Shown in pieces: positions 28,767 through 42,800 of a DNA stretch of 64,000 nucleotides. The notes below the pieces were generated by a model. The model saw only the letters and a list, made by a program, of their open reading frames with translations. It made no database searches and had not been told where the DNA came from. The position numbers were made by a program, and so were the translations under genes. The stretch's first letter is position 1. The number at the start of each line of letters is the position of its first letter. Source of the stretch: Podocnemis expansa (Eukaryota > Chordata > Testudines > Podocnemididae); the NCBI GenBank assembly GCA_007922195.1, contig ML682024.1, positions 2,962,051 through 3,026,050 of the forward strand. The letters are read 5' to 3'.

Positions 28767-31700
28767 ACACCGATTTGGTTTACAATCTTTGTACTTTGAT
28801 ATTTCCAACAGAAAAGGCAACATTGTGATATACTGTTTGTACATAGAGAGAGACAGACAGAACTAGATCATATTGACATATTTAAAAATAAAAACTGTTC
28901 CCAATGCTCATGAGTTTGTTAGACAGATCCCGCCCCCCCACAGTGCCTCACTCCACACAACAGATACAAATGCCCATGGCTCTGCACCTGTGGACCCCAG
29001 GCCAACGGGGCCTGTAGCTGCTTGATGGTGTGGCCGTATAGATCAGAAAGGATACAGAGTGAGGTTATCACAGGCAGCAACAGCCACCTCAGAGGTGTAT
29101 CAGCAGCATCACCCCAAAGCCCTCGCAAATCAACATATTCTTCTGTTCCAAGTTACATGTACGCTCTGGTGGCTTGTACTCAGAAAGCATTATCAATGTA
29201 AGTGAGAAGCCAACCACACCAGCTATAAAAGGTTCCTTCAATACATCTCCAGAACATCAGTTACTCTTTAACCATGATATAGCATTTATTTAGAAGTTGA
29301 TGTTTTTTAAGTTTAAAAACTATTTTCTTAAAGAAGCGACACACCTGAAGTAGCTGAGATTTTGTTTAGTAACCTTGGGAAAGATTCAGCCACATTGGGG
29401 AGGCGCAGTGATGTGGATGGACCAGCAGAGTTGGATTTGTTCCAACAACTCTGGGTAAATGACTAGGGTAGCTCATTTCCTGGACAGCAGGGTGATGCAG
29501 TGAAAGTAAGGTCAATGTGGGAAGTAGCTGTGTTCCCAAAATGTCCTGTAAACAACACTCCAACAAATGCACAGAGAATAGATTTGTTTGGCAGTGTCTG
29601 CCCTGAGAGATGGATAGAAATGGGAAAACTTGGCAAAAAAAAAAAGGGGGCTGTGAAAATTTGCTACCATGAAAATTGCACTAAATTGTCTTCTGGGACA
29701 TTCACCACCTTCCTCCTGTGAACAGAGGAAAGTTTGGAAGCAGCTATCTTACAAATGCATACTTGTGCTGAGACTCAACTGTTCAGGCAGCCATCTTGAA
29801 ATTTCTGACTTCCTTCCTTTGGCTTATAAAAGTTTGCCGTCCAGTCAGAGAGCAGAAACAAAACCATGTGACTTGGGTGACCTACCACATTCTCCAACCA
29901 GGGATCCACAGAAGTGATTAATGTGTTAGCAGACACCTCTTTGGACACTTTTGAATAATAAACCATTTAGTTAAAAATCCAAGCGTGGCCATGGACAATT
30001 GGCAACAGAAATAAGAGCAAGTTCATTGAACAAATGATTCCTTAGCAGTAGTTCACCTAGTACTATGGACACTGAAGGCAGATCAACTCAGAGACATCAT
30101 TACAGAGCAAGAATGACCTTCAGTTCCTAAGCCTAAGAGCAGCTTCTACTCCAACTGGCTCTGTCCTGAGCACCCCTGGGTGCTATCGCCAATCGAATGG
30201 GATAGCATTTTTTCAGATGTGCATGGAGGAAGGGGTATTTAAAGAACAGTTCCTAGAGTTTTGAACTCTTAGAAATGACACTAGAGCATTTGCTTGAAAT
30301 AAGTAAGTGCCTCCACATGAACTGGGTAGGGTGAAAAGCTGCTTTCTTAAAGCAGCAGATGGCAAGCTGGGCTTCTGCTTTGAATGCATAGGGTGGAAGG
30401 ACAGTATTTCTGTGGCTGGCTGCCCAAATCACAGAGCTTCTGCTATGAGCATCAGTGGTATCGTTTCTTGAGGTGCCAAGCCTGCAACATCTCAAGAAAT
30501 GGGCTGGTTAATTTCCAGCATTAGCTGGGAAATGGAGGCGGGCTGGTACGCAAAGAGCTCTTTACTTTGTTCAGCCCTTCCATCTGGCCTGCATTATGCT
30601 TACATTACCCACACTGAGCATCCTCTACTTGCTTGGGGAGTGGAGGGGAGAAGCATCTTTGCTGCTACCCAGTCTGCCTTTGTGCACTCAGCCCGCCAGA
30701 GAGGCCGGAGAATGGCAGCTGGAGGAGGCTGGGGGGGAAGACGAGTCCTGGTGGATTTATGTGTCATCCTGAGACAGCAGGCCACGGTATTCATTTCCAT
30801 GGCAACTGAAAGGGTCTGAGGAACTGGGCAGAGCCCTAAGTATCCAGTCTTAGAATACTCTGAGATCTTCTTTTAGAGTTTTGTTAAAAATGATTTAGCA
30901 AAATGTTTGTTAAATGAGGGACACACAATGCTGGCCTGAACCATGCATGGTACTGGAGAGATGCCTCCCACCTAGCCCTCAATCGCACAGTTCCCTTTGA
31001 CTCCACACCTGGGCTCTCCACGCAGTTCTGCTAATCATCCTCAGTCCACACCTGCAAACTTCCCTACCCGCCCCCCCAAGTCCAGTCCTGTGCCTTCATG
31101 ATCCTGCCAAAACTTCTCAGTTCTGACCTCCTGCCTCATCCCAGTGCCCTCATTCCCACAGCCATCTCCCCGCCCCCACATCTCTCTCTCTCTCCAGTTC
31201 GGCCTACGCACCATTCTGCTGATACGTCTCATTCTTGATTTGGATATTGCCTGCAGTTCTTCCCTGGGCCTCCTCAGAACTGGGCTTTTGTCCACCACAG
31301 TGGAGTAAGAACAAAACCTAAACTCACTTCACTTGTGCCCAATGTGGGGAGAGCTGAAGGAGGCAGGGGAGGTGTGAGATTGTGTAGAGATGCTGCTTGT
31401 ACATGCTTAAATTAGGCTGAGAGCCGAGGTGGAGAATGAAAAGCTTTAGTCACACACAAGCCAGGCCTCACCGAAAGTAAGTGCTGCCAGACGCTCCCCA
31501 ACATTTACTAGTACCTTGAATGTCCTTTTCACTCCATGCCCTTCTGCTCTGCCTTTCTGCTCCCTTTGACACCCCCGTGCCATCTTCTGTCCTCTGACAG
31601 CCTCCCTACCCCAGCACCTCAGGTGCTTTTCCTCTCTTCAGCCAATCTCCCCCACCTCCACAAAAAGCCACCAACTCCCCCAAGAGCAAAGATGCGAAGC

Positions 31701-32692
31701 GATGGATCTGGAAGCATACTCAGCACTCCCATATAAAAATGAGCCCTACTGAGTTCCCTCTGTGCTCTGGCCCTGCCCAGATAGGTTTTCTCTGATCTCA
31801 GCCAAGCCTCTAAACTGGAAATGCCTTCAGACAGCAAGCATCCTCTGTGAGTTGGATACGACATATCCTGAATGCAATGGTAAAGCTCCCTCTGGCTTCA
31901 GCAGGAGCAGGCCTAGGTCCTGTGTTTATAAAGGGCCCTGTAGATATACATCTCTTTCTACAATATTTGTGAGACAGTTGTGCCCTTTGATCCCTCATGC
32001 TAAGGGCAAGGTGCTTGGGTCTCCCCTGCATTATTAGAAAGCAGCTATCTCACCTGTTCTGTGTGCTGGAAGTCAGGAAAACCAGGCTGGCAGGGCTGTT
32101 TACACTCCGCTGTCATTATCTTTTTGGACTCTTTCTCCATGACTCTCTGTAAAGTTCTGAATGAAATAATGCATCCAAAGGGTGAAGGAGGCAGCAGGAA
32201 AGGGTTTATTTATTTATTTTTGTTTGTTTGTTTTTCTGTGAAATTACAGCTAGTGTGACCTAAGGAATGATGGCTGTGCTGTAGTGATTTAGAGAATAAG
32301 ACATTCTATTGGGGGCACAGCACTGAGCACAGGAGGGGAGTGGGGCTGTGAGTGTCTCCAGAGTCACAGACTCCAGGTTGATTCAAGGTTTGGGCAGCAG
32401 CCCTCACTTGGTGGAAAATGTGGCCTGTAGAAACTCACAATATGGCCTGTGGCTGCTGTAACATGGGTGGAGATTTAGGAGACTTCACACCCCAGCATGT
32501 AGCACTCCATCCTGATCCAAGGGGCCAGGATGGTGACTCAGGTTTTGTTCAGATCAGTGTGATCATGGTTGAGAAGCAGAATAACAGTGGGGTGGGTGTG
32601 GGGCTGAATGGAGTTTTATGCTGGGCTTCGCACCAGGGAAAGGATTGGGCTCTGCAGTTCCAGTCAGCCATGGGGACTAGGATGCTCTAAAA
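28767..32692. other. Repeat-poor intergenic DNA
   Basis: No protein-coding exon recognised. A (TTTA)n/(GTTT)n run is at about 32205-32234. The low repeat content would suit transcribed 3' UTR or non-coding RNA sequence ending at the poly(A) signal near 28.75 kb. Confidence 0.4.
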
Positions 32693-32881
32693 CAGCGGTT
32701 TTCAAACCTTTTTCCTCAGGACCCAGTTAAAAAAAAAATCATTTATGACCATGACCCATCAATTACATCTTTCAGCAATGCATACCAGTCTTTTGGTGGC
32801 AGCAGCAGGGGGTGCCACAACCCAGAACTCAAAAGTCCATGACTCGGTACTGGGTCCCAACCCATGGTTTGAAAATCACTG
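32693..32881. mobile_element. Small hAT (Buster-like) MITE 3
   Basis: Starts CAGCGGTTTTCAAACC and ends GGTTTGAAAATCACTG. Flanked by an exact CTCTAAAA duplication (32685-32692 and 32882-32889) with TA central. Confidence 0.85.
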
Positions 32882-33587
32882 CTCTAAAACACATCTCACA
32901 ACATGCTTAGAGGCACCATCTCTACCCCACTGCCCTTCACTGTGCACACACTGACAGCAGCAGATGTAATCTCCACAACCACCTTCACACAAAGAGCACA
33001 CATCAGCGGTTTCCCTTCCCAAGAAACAGGCAGCCCTGTCACTTAGTGCACTGCTGTAGTGCAGGAAAGAATGGGTTACTTGGAGCTAAAACCATAACTT
33101 TAGAAACATCTGTGCAGGACTTCATCACATTAGCTGTGCACATGCCCCAAGCCAGTTTGTTTTGAGGGAATGAGTCTGACCATTTCAGACCTCTGCATCT
33201 GTTCCAGACTACCCCATCCATCAGGAATGCTACAAATGCAGCAACTTTATCCTTCTCCGTTTTCCTGGCTTCCTTATTATTTGTTCTCTTTTCCCAGAGG
33301 CATGACTGTTTAGGGGAGCTGCCTGAAACTTAATTAAACTGTGAAGAATTTGAATTTTTTATGAGAAGTTGATTCAATTTTCAAACCAACCAACAAAAAC
33401 CCCTCACCAAAAATTGTTCAGGTTTTTTTCCTAGCTGTTCTGAAAACCCAGTAATAGCTTTTGAGAAATTCCTGTAATGCATTTTATTGTTCTTTTTTTC
33501 AACCAGCTCTGCAGTGTAGTGTCACTGAACTGTAGAATCCATTAGTTTGCAGTGCTGTTGGACTGCATCGGTCCCATGATATGAGAG

Positions 33588-33775
33588 AGACAAGGTAAGT
33601 GAGGTAATATCTTTTATTGGACTGCTTTTCTGTTAAGGAAAGAACTGTGTTTTTGAGCTCCATGGAGGTGAAAAGTGACAGGCTTTGGAGGTATCCACAG
33701 AGCTCTTCTTGAAAGCTTCTCTCTTTCCCCAAAAGAAATTGATCCAATAGAAGGTACTATCTCACGCACCATGTT
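33588..33775. repeat. Interspersed repeat with 'tatcttttattggac' terminus
   Basis: 'gtgaggtaatatcttttatt' 'ggactgcttttctgtta...' then 'gagctcttcttgaaagcttc' and 'ttgatccaatagaaggtact' 'atctcacgcacc'. The two ends are roughly inverse, so it is another foldback-type repeat. It shares the layout of the PLE termini (TTTATT, a hairpin block, TTCTTC) but not their sequence; a second PLE family is possible but unproven. Confidence 0.45.
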
Positions 33776-36432
33776 CCCCTTGGAATCTATTCTCCCATCT
33801 TCACCTCCTGTCTTGTCACTTAAGGCCAATTGTTTGCCAGAAGAAAACTGACCTAAAATATTTCTCACTGACATGACCAGGAAGAACACATCTGTTTGTC
33901 ACCTGATGTCACATGCATCTGCTCCTCCTTCTGGAAACTAGTTTGTATTCTTAGGGCCTGTGTTTTGAATCCTCTTCATCTCAATTGCTTCAAGGGCTGC
34001 CATCCAGAGTCAGAATTCATTCGATGTCTGCTGACAGTGCAGCTAAGGGACACTAGATTCATGTGACTGATATAACTACTAAATCATGTTGACACATTGT
34101 AGCTATGTCGTGTTTCACTAAGTGAATAGCTAAGACTGTAGAAACAGCTTGCACTGATGGAGAGTGAGAGATCCTCATGTGTATCTATGTGTTAAGTACT
34201 ATGCTCTGTAAAGTCCACTAATGTCTAATCACAGTGGGTGATCTACAAAATCCCCAAAGTTCCAAGAACTGATGATGTTTCATGAAGGGCCAGTAAAGTT
34301 TCATTTTCCTCATTACAAGTCTTTAAGAAACAAAACAACCCCAATTTGTCCTTGTCGCTGGAGCCAGAAGAACACGCTGCATGCTGGTCTAGACTTCTGA
34401 AGCCTCAGTAGTTTCTGAAAGAGTTGCATAGGTCGGTGATGTACCTGCTGATAGAGACTGGCTGTGGATTGCAGGAAGATGATCTCTTGGACTTCATAAA
34501 GACATTGCCCCCAAGATGGACAAGGCATGAAGAGAATGAGAAAGGCAAGTACATGAGGCTGTTTCTTCCAAGGTTAGTTTATACCCTGAAATGTCCTTCT
34601 ACTTGTAGGCCAGAAGGCTATGGAAAATGCCATGCCCTGGTTGGAAAGAGATGATGTTTTAGAGAAGGCTTCTGGCCCTGGCAGTGGTCAATTGGTTTGT
34701 TTTGATGATGCTGACAAGATAAAATCCTTGGACATAACATCGCCCTTCAAAAGGTAGCTCTAGGTTCCCCAATGGAAGGAGGAAAGCAGAACCTCCTGCC
34801 AAAGTCTGGCCACAAGGATATCTGGTTCTGACAAGTCCACTGCTTGAAGAGCAGGTAGATTCTTGAAGGTGATTCGTTCAGCAAGGTCCCTCAGTTAATT
34901 TCATATATAAAATCAATATTGCAATAGATCAATTAGTCTCAGTTCAAGGGCAGGTGAAGCCATGGAGAAGATGGGCCATATTTACTCTTGTGTGCTCCAC
35001 TGGCTTCAACGACACTAAGGATGAACACAGTTCATAAACTTCTACCTGCATCTTGGCTATACCCCGTCTCTTCTTTCCCAAATGCCCATTATATCCATTA
35101 AAGTTAGTAATGCCCACATGGGAAAAAGGGCGGCGGGGGGATCCTATATTCCAAACTGTATATCTGACCCAACATACCACAAACATCCAGGCTATGCAAA
35201 CTCTACACCAACATGTACAGTTGGGTTGGAATATACAACTGGCCTGATGTTTAAATTACATGCTGTGTTTTGGTTGGCATGGACCCAAACAGGCCACAAA
35301 ATTTATTTGCTCCAATGAAGATTCATTTTTTAAAAATATTTATCCTGTATGGAAACCTATAGCTGCCCATGGTTTGGTATGTGAATTCTGGAGGGATCTT
35401 CAGCATACATACTGTGCTTCTCACTGTATTCTGCAGGACAGCATCAGCAACATTGCCTGGTCTTATACTTACAGCTGTGAAATATCACTTGGGTGATAAT
35501 TAAACATAAATGAACAATCAAGATTTGCAATGAAAATGGCTGGAACAAAAGGCTAAGGATGTTGTTTCACCCCTGCAGTAATATTTGAAACAGGGGGATC
35601 ATATTTACCATTACTGCCCCTGAAATCAGGTGCTACTTGCCTGATCCTCCTTTTTGATTTCCTTAAAGATCAAGGTCCTAATCTTTGCATTGAATCCCCA
35701 GAAACAGACTCCTAAGGTACTCTGCCCAGGAGAAGGGACCATGCTACCTGTACAGTCAGATGCAGAACAGGGGCCTACATGTAAAGGCTACTCCTATGTA
35801 CAGTGTCAGCCAGCCTGCTCTTCTCTGACGGAGTGTCTCCACTGAGCACATGGAGAACTCTTCCCCGTCTGGCTTTCTAGGCAGTAAAGAAAATCTCTTG
35901 TGCCCCTACTTGCTATGCCAGCTTAATGGGAACTAGGGGAAATGAGGAGAAAAGCTAACTACCTATTTGGCAAACAAAGGAGAGAAAGGGACTACTTCTC
36001 TGGATGTGAGTTTTAAGTGCAAAAGTTTTTAAAAGAGTCAAGAAAGCAGCAGCTTTCTACATTATCAGTGGTGAAAATTTACTGGCCTTCAGCACTGCCC
36101 CGGATCGTCAAGATAAGAATCACTACTTAACAACTGCATAGTCAACTCCTGGGATTGTTGGTAATCTTCATCAAGCTGTTGGAGTCATGATATATGGTGA
36201 GAGTCTCAGTTTTCAATGAAGGAAAAGAGGACAATTCTAAGTCCTTGCAGCTGGGGAGAAGGGCTTGAAAATTACTCTTAAAAGTTCAGCAGCCAAAAAG
36301 CAAATGAAAAAAAACCCCACATTTATTTGGCTTTGTTTGTTTGTTTAAACTCCTGTAATTTTTAAGCCAGTCTCTGCATGGGGGGTGGGGAGGGTGGGTG
36401 ATTCATTTTTGAATGCTAATTGTTGGTTATAA
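33776..36432. other. Repeat-poor intergenic DNA
   Basis: No gene recognised. Short frames (for example 34424-34654 +, 34944-35186 -) have no recognisable domain. AT-rich with scattered poly-purine runs. Confidence 0.35.
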
Positions 36433-36552
36433 AGATGGATAGTGTAGTGGCTAACACCTCTGCTTAACATGCAGAAGGTCCTGGGTTCAATTCCCAGGGG
36501 GTTGGACTCGATGATCTCACGAGGTCCCTTCCAGCCCTATGATTTGATTTGG
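36433..36552 (+). repeat. tRNA-derived SINE with CR1-like tail
   Basis: The head resembles tRNA-Val: A box TAGTGTAGTGG (36440-36450), an anticodon-arm-like 'cttaacatgcagaagg', and B box GGTTCAATTCC (36484-36494). The body continues directly into 'ggttggactcgatgatctca' 'cgaggtcccttccagcccta', the CR1 3' end, and closes with the short TGATT-type repeat. This head-tail plan is known for SINEs mobilised by CR1. No functional acceptor stem, so not a tRNA gene. Confidence 0.75.
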
Positions 36553-36839
36553 CACCACTGATTTCCTCTCTGCTTTACCAACAGCCCCTACCATTGTAAA
36601 CCTGAAAGAACATTGAGATTTCACCTGCTGTCCTCATCAGTGCTGCTTGTTTGACATTTTGTATTTGAGGCAATAACTCTAGGCTGGTCAGTTTCACTTT
36701 CTTGAGCTGTGCTAGCAAAACTGTTTGGAATTCAGAGCAACTGGGGATGTTCAAAATGCAAAACTGATGTGTTGAAATATAACTAAATTGATGGCAATGC
36801 ATCCTTTCAGCTTAGGGTTGACTGGACCCATTCTCTCTC

Positions 36840-36861
36840 TCACTTACTCACTCACTCACTC
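36840..36861 (+). repeat. (CTCA)n microsatellite
   Basis: About five tandem CTCA units after a short (TC)n run. Confidence 0.7.
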
Positions 36862-39800
36862 CCACCCACACCCCTCTTTTAATTCCTGCACTACTTCATA
36901 GGACGTTGCATGGCAAGTCTGTTGGCAGGAACAGAAAATACCAAGTAGTTCAAGATTGTTGTTTAACTAGAACCTCTTTGAAGGATGAATAGGTATTCTA
37001 GCTGCTGGGAGGGAGCACTGTGCTATGCTGGTAAAAGCCAGCTGTTAAACAATGTGCTGAGAAGAAACCCCAGTACATGGGAGACTGCAATGGATGGGAC
37101 GGGGATGAAAAAATTTTACGTTTTCCCTCCCTCTCTTTTTGGAACTTAGTTCCAACGTGCTCCTGCCTTCATGCAGGAATACATTTTCTGATCTGACTTG
37201 TGAGGATGGGGCTGTTCTGTTCTCCATTCACAGAAAGAGGACATCTTTACGCACCTACAACAGACAAAGCAAAATCACCCTGAAGAGATCTACTGAGCTC
37301 TGGGGAGTGGAGAAATCAGCCCTGAGATTTAGTTGGCTTAGCTTACAGGACAATGGCCCCTCATGGCTTCATTCCTTTCCCGTCACAGAGCTGGGTTTCT
37401 TCAGGGCTGAGCTCTGAGATACAAGAAAGGAATCCATGGACAAGAAAAGGTCACACAGTTCAGCAAGCAAGTGGTCTGTATAACAAAATCCTGGAAGTGG
37501 GCACCTTGGGCCTGGAGAAGAGAAGACTGCAGAGAGAGGGTACGTGTCTGATCATACAGAGGGGGATGCCGGGGAATGAAGCAAAGCCAATTACTCTCTT
37601 TAGTTAACGGAGGAGAAGTAAGGGGATTAAGAGACAGCAGGGAGAATTCAGGTTAGATACCAGGGAACATGCTATCATGAGCTGAGCAGATGGGTAATCG
37701 AACAAGCTGTCAAAGGAATCACCATCACCAGTACAGAGGGAGCGGAGATCAGACACTCGTCTGCAGGGAGAAAGATGCCAGGCCCGCTCAGGCAATGCTG
37801 CTGAGTCTGTAGCCACATAGAGATCCCTGGTTCCCATCCCATTCCCATGGGGAGGGGGTGAAACACTAGTTGTGGTTTGTGGGTTAGCTGCTTTGTGTTG
37901 ACAGTGTTACTATTTTGTGCTCCTGGGGAAATTAAACAATCTCCCCCCTTCATTGCAGGCCTGGCTGGGCTCACGATAGGTCCCATGTAACAAGATACAC
38001 ACATCCACTAGCCCCCTCACTCCTTTGCTAACTCACATCCCAGTTCTGGACATGGCTATTCTCCTCCATTCCCTCTCCAGAACAGGAATATGCAGGCAGG
38101 TGATAGGGTCCTGTGTGCAACCTTAAGTAGAGGCCCCAGCTGAATGGTTTCAGTCTGCCTGAAACTGTTCCTAGCTGGACTAAATGTCCTGTCAGGAGGA
38201 GGGGGGCAACCCCCATGAATCCCCATCCTCTCTGAATATATCACCATTACCCTAGGCTACTTTGTCTTTGTCCCCTCTCCCTTCAGCCCCCTTGACCGTG
38301 CTCCCCTCCCATGCCCAGATGTGACTGATCCCCAGAGTCACAATGCTGATAGAGTCGGCAGCCAGAGTCCCTACATGACCCTGGCTTATCCTACCTAAGG
38401 CAAGGGAATGCTTGGGCTGGAAGGGCTTGTTCTAGCACCTGTGTGCCTGCCTGACTCCACTATAACTCAGGACTGGGAGGGTGTGTGTGTGGGGAAGGGC
38501 ACGGAGAAGTTGGAGCCACCCTCATGGTAAATCAGATGAGACAATGGGTGGCTCTGGTCCATCTCCCAGAGACTTGTGTTGGGTAGCCATTCCCAGCAGC
38601 TGGGGTTTTGTGTACCATTGCCTAGGCTTGCAGCTGTACTCCCCTTATCAGCTGCTCCACAGAATCTCAGCAATCACAAAGGGCACAGGAAGATGCAGGA
38701 GTGTAGGGTAGATAACCCTGAGTGCTATCCCTGCATGCTCCACTGGGCCTTAAAACAGCCTGTAGAAAAAAGGCAGCAGGCTGGGGAAGCTGCTGGATTT
38801 TGAAGGGACTAATTGGCCACTGACTTGTCTGATCTCAGCATTTCCTCCCCTCTGCCCAGGGGACTCCTCTGCTACAGGGTAAGAATCTCACTTAGCTGAT
38901 GGGGGAGGAGAATCTCAACTCAACAGGATAGCAGGCTTTATTAATAAGCTTGCACCAGGAGAGCAGTGAGAAGAGGCAGCTGTGCTAGTGAGAGCCTTTG
39001 TTGCCTGCGCTCATACACAAGCTGAGTCTGCCCTTTTCTCAGCCGATGGGGATGCTGGCTGTTTAACTCTCTGTGACACAAGCTTCTCCCATGCATCCCA
39101 GCACTTGGTCTCGGTCTGCTGCCCACCCTATTAGGTACAGGATAGCTCAGTGCTAGCCCTCGGATTCGCAGGGGAAACAGGGCTGTTAACTGCCTTCCTC
39201 TTCAAGTTGGGATCAGCCAGGGGATGGGGGTATTCATGGTAGGAGATCAGACTCCAGCTGGTGGCTGTTATCCCAGTTGCTGAAGGAGAAGCTGGGGCTG
39301 CCCTTTAAGATGTCAAGTTGCTCTTAAACCATTCAAGTCAGTAATGGCTTAGCATCTGCAGTACAAGTGTGGCTATGTGGGAGCCCTGGGTTTGCTTACA
39401 CAATCTGCTTTTTCTTTCCCTGGGGCTGGCAGGAGCTTGGGAGATGGTAAAGCCAACACCTCTGTCCACAAGGGCATAGGAGGGCTGAGAGCTGGGTGGG
39501 GCTATAAGCAACCTTGTTTCACTTTAACCAGGCTTCAGTGGGAGAAAATTCAGGTCAGAGGCACGAAGTCTCCCTGGGCAGCTTTAGAGGACCTAGTGGT
39601 GCTCCAGAGGGAAGCTGTTCTTGAGATGAAGTCAGGTGGGAGTGTGACAGAGTGGAGAGGGGTGACTTTGTTCCATCCCAGATGCTGTGGGAATGGGTGG
39701 CTCCCATCACTCTGCAGAGACCCTCTGACCAAATCAATAGCAATGCTACTTTAGAGGAAGCCTAGTCTTGCTGATTGGAAGGACAGTCTCCACCAGGAGA

Positions 39801-42800
39801 CTTTGAAGTGGTGGGAGTGAAAATGGAACTATCTGAGGACCAAGAGGGAACCTGAACCCAGGGAAGCAGAGTCTGAATGAGAACAGAACTTGGCAGAGTG
39901 TTTGGCAGCAGATTTTTTCTGCTGATGATAAAGGAGGTGGGCAAGTAAACCTTTCTAACCTGCCCCACTTCTGTGAGTTCCCCCTTCCCAGGGGCACTGA
40001 AAGACTTGCCAACCCTTATAGTAAATGCATGGATCTAAGACACCTGGGGACAGAACGGTGGCAGGTGTGGCTCATCTAAGCCATAAGCTTTAAAATGGAA
40101 CAGCTGGGGAAGAACAAGATCACCTGAACCCCCTCATCTACACCAGTCTCACTCCCATTTTAACTCCACTGACTAGTGAAAATACTCCTTATCCCAAGGC
40201 ATAAGGGTGCACTCCATCACCTCCCATTAACATCAGAAGGAGCTCTTCTAACATGAATGAGGTCTGCACTAGGCCGTGACAGATGAGAAAGAAGCAAAGG
40301 GACCCAAACTGAATTGGTATGAGGTCTAACACCTCAGGTGCCAGTGCAGCTGTAGTCAGTTCCACCACCTCTGGGTTTGACAGAAGCATTGTAGAGCATG
40401 CAGATAACAGACATGGAGGAGCAGGCGGCTATCCAAGGACCTGGTTATTTATACCTACCTGTTCTTAAAGAGACACCACAATTAATCCCAAAATGCAGGT
40501 TTTGTTAAGGGTAGATGAGAGTTTGACAAGAAAGTCAGAATTCCATTCTGATTCTATCAGTCTTTTAAAGGGTTTTAGTTCAAACTGTCTTGGTTTTGAA
40601 TCCACTGCCTGAGAACCAGTTAAGTGAAACTGACGAGAAATCACAGATGAAACTGACAACCCCAATTGCATTGAGTACAGAGGATAAACTTCATCAGCAA
40701 TGGGAAAAGTCAATTAAATTTTTAAAATTCTTTCAGATCCCGCAGTCTCAGGTCTTGTTAGTAATGCAATGAGGGGAGATGTTCATGAAGTAGTAACTCT
40801 TATTAGAGAAGTTCCCTAACTTAGGTTAGATTTTGGAAAGTGGCTGAAACCAGCAACTTTGCTGAGAAGGATGGAGGGATAAAGGGAGTGGCACAGCTCA
40901 GGCAGACAGGGAGCTAGCTGGTGAAACCATACAGCAGCATTACATGCAGAAACAGATCTGGGGAGGTCTGATTGAAACAGCTGCAACATAACACATGGCT
41001 CAGCGTGTTATTCATCCCCTTTTGCTAGTTGACCTGCAGAAGTGGGGGCATCTTCTGTTGCTGCTGCCAGCTAGTGGAATTAGTTCTTTAGCTCAAGCAG
41101 TAAAGGTCTGTGCTGCTTCTTGGGCTCAAAGCCTGCTGCTGGCCTGTGGTGGGAGTTGCTCCATGACATTCTCTGCCATGATGGATGATAGGAATGCACC
41201 AGTCCTGAGGGACTGCAGGGACTAGGGAGATCACTGGCCAAGGTCAAAATTTGGCCATTCAAGAAGCAGAGAACAGCTAGATGAATGAAAAAGGGGCCTT
41301 AAGAAAACCTGTGAGACTGTGATGAGGTCAAGAGGTGCAAGGATGTTCTCGTGGAGAAGGAAATTATTTCACCAGCCTTTCTCACATCCTAACAGACTTT
41401 GAAAGTGCTCTCTAAAGAATACAGTTCACCCTCGATTACTTTTCCTTCTTCTCCCCCCACCACCAAGTATGTATTAACCCAATCCTGTAACCCTGCCTCA
41501 TTAGAGTAGCCTCATTGCTTCCTGTGAGTAAGAACTCCTCACATGAGGAAAGGTGTGCGGGAGTGTGCTGAGACTCAGATCCCTCAAGATGTGTGCACAT
41601 GATGTGGTGAAAGGGAGCTAAACTGGTCAGGATCAGTCCATTCCAGGGTCACTAAAGTGGTGACATTCAGACCACAGTGTGACTGATCATAGAACAGAGA
41701 CAGCAGCCAGCCTGCGTCTTCAGGGGTTTCCTTTAGCACTTTCCAAAATGACACCCTCATTTCAAACCACCCTCTGCTGTTCAGTGAGAAAGAAATGCCT
41801 CACACGACCCTTGCAGCTGCTCTCCAAGGACCCGAGCATGCCCCCTGACCTGTATTAATAGAACCACTGACTTTAAGGGACTGCTCTGTACATAAGGCTC
41901 ACTTGCATGAGCAAAAGTTTGTAAGCTTGGCTCCTGAATGGCCTCACCCACAAGCCCAACCCAGCAGATCTCATTCACCTGCCCTAGTTACAGGGAAAAG
42001 TTTAAACAAAGTGAGCCAGGTAGGCCCTGATCCTGCTACTGAATTCCACAGGTGGACCCCCTCTGACTCTACACTGATGATAGGGGCCACTCACATGGAG
42101 CCAAAGGAAGGATTGGGACCTGAAAAGTGATCTCCTTTTATTTTTCCCTGTAGACACCTGAGTCAAGGGCTCTTTTTGCTCCCAGCACCTAGAGCTGAGC
42201 AGGGACCTGCACCCTCTGCTAGTATTTAGCTTTTTCCAGGACTTGGCAGTTCTGTTCCCTCCTGTGAATCTGCTGGCAGACTCTGTACAAGACCTGGGAG
42301 CCTGGCCTTTGTGGAGTCTTTGAAATGTGATTGTTTCCATTCACCTTTCAGCCAGCCAGAGGACTCTGACCATTTGGTCTGTGCTATGAATGGGGCACCC
42401 TCAAGAGGCTGCTTGGTCAGTAGTGTACCTTAGTGTAGTCCCTAGTGGAAACCTGTCAGGGAGGAGCAGAGGCTCATGCTGAGAGGAACCCTCTTGCAAC
42501 CACGGGCCACAGGGGTTGCATTGTTAGCAGCCCTTCCCTTCACCCACAACTCTGGATCTCTTTACAGCACCACCCCTCTCCCATATCCAGCTTCTCCTTG
42601 CTCTTTGTCAAACACAGCTTCTCCAGCAGTCAGCCTGACTTCACCTAACATTTACTCTCCTCAAGACATGCCAACTTACTCCTCTATTATTCATAAGTAA
42701 ACTGCAGCTGAACCTAACAGAGCCTCCCTGATGCCAAACTCCTGGCATGGCTGAATGAATTATGACAAGACCTCGCGGTCCCCAGCTGCCCAGCTCACAC

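Noticed and set aside
34424..34654. 76-codon + frame
   Set aside because: No domain, no conserved-looking splice sites, and similar-length frames are frequent by chance here.
36433..36499. tRNA-Val gene
   Set aside because: Internal promoter and TPsiC arm are present, but the acceptor stem does not pair and the sequence runs into a CR1 tail; it is a SINE.
42137..42142. Main TMEM151B poly(A) signal
   Set aside because: An AATAAA on the minus strand is present, but there is no GU-rich downstream element, unlike the site near 28.75 kb; kept only as a possible proximal site.
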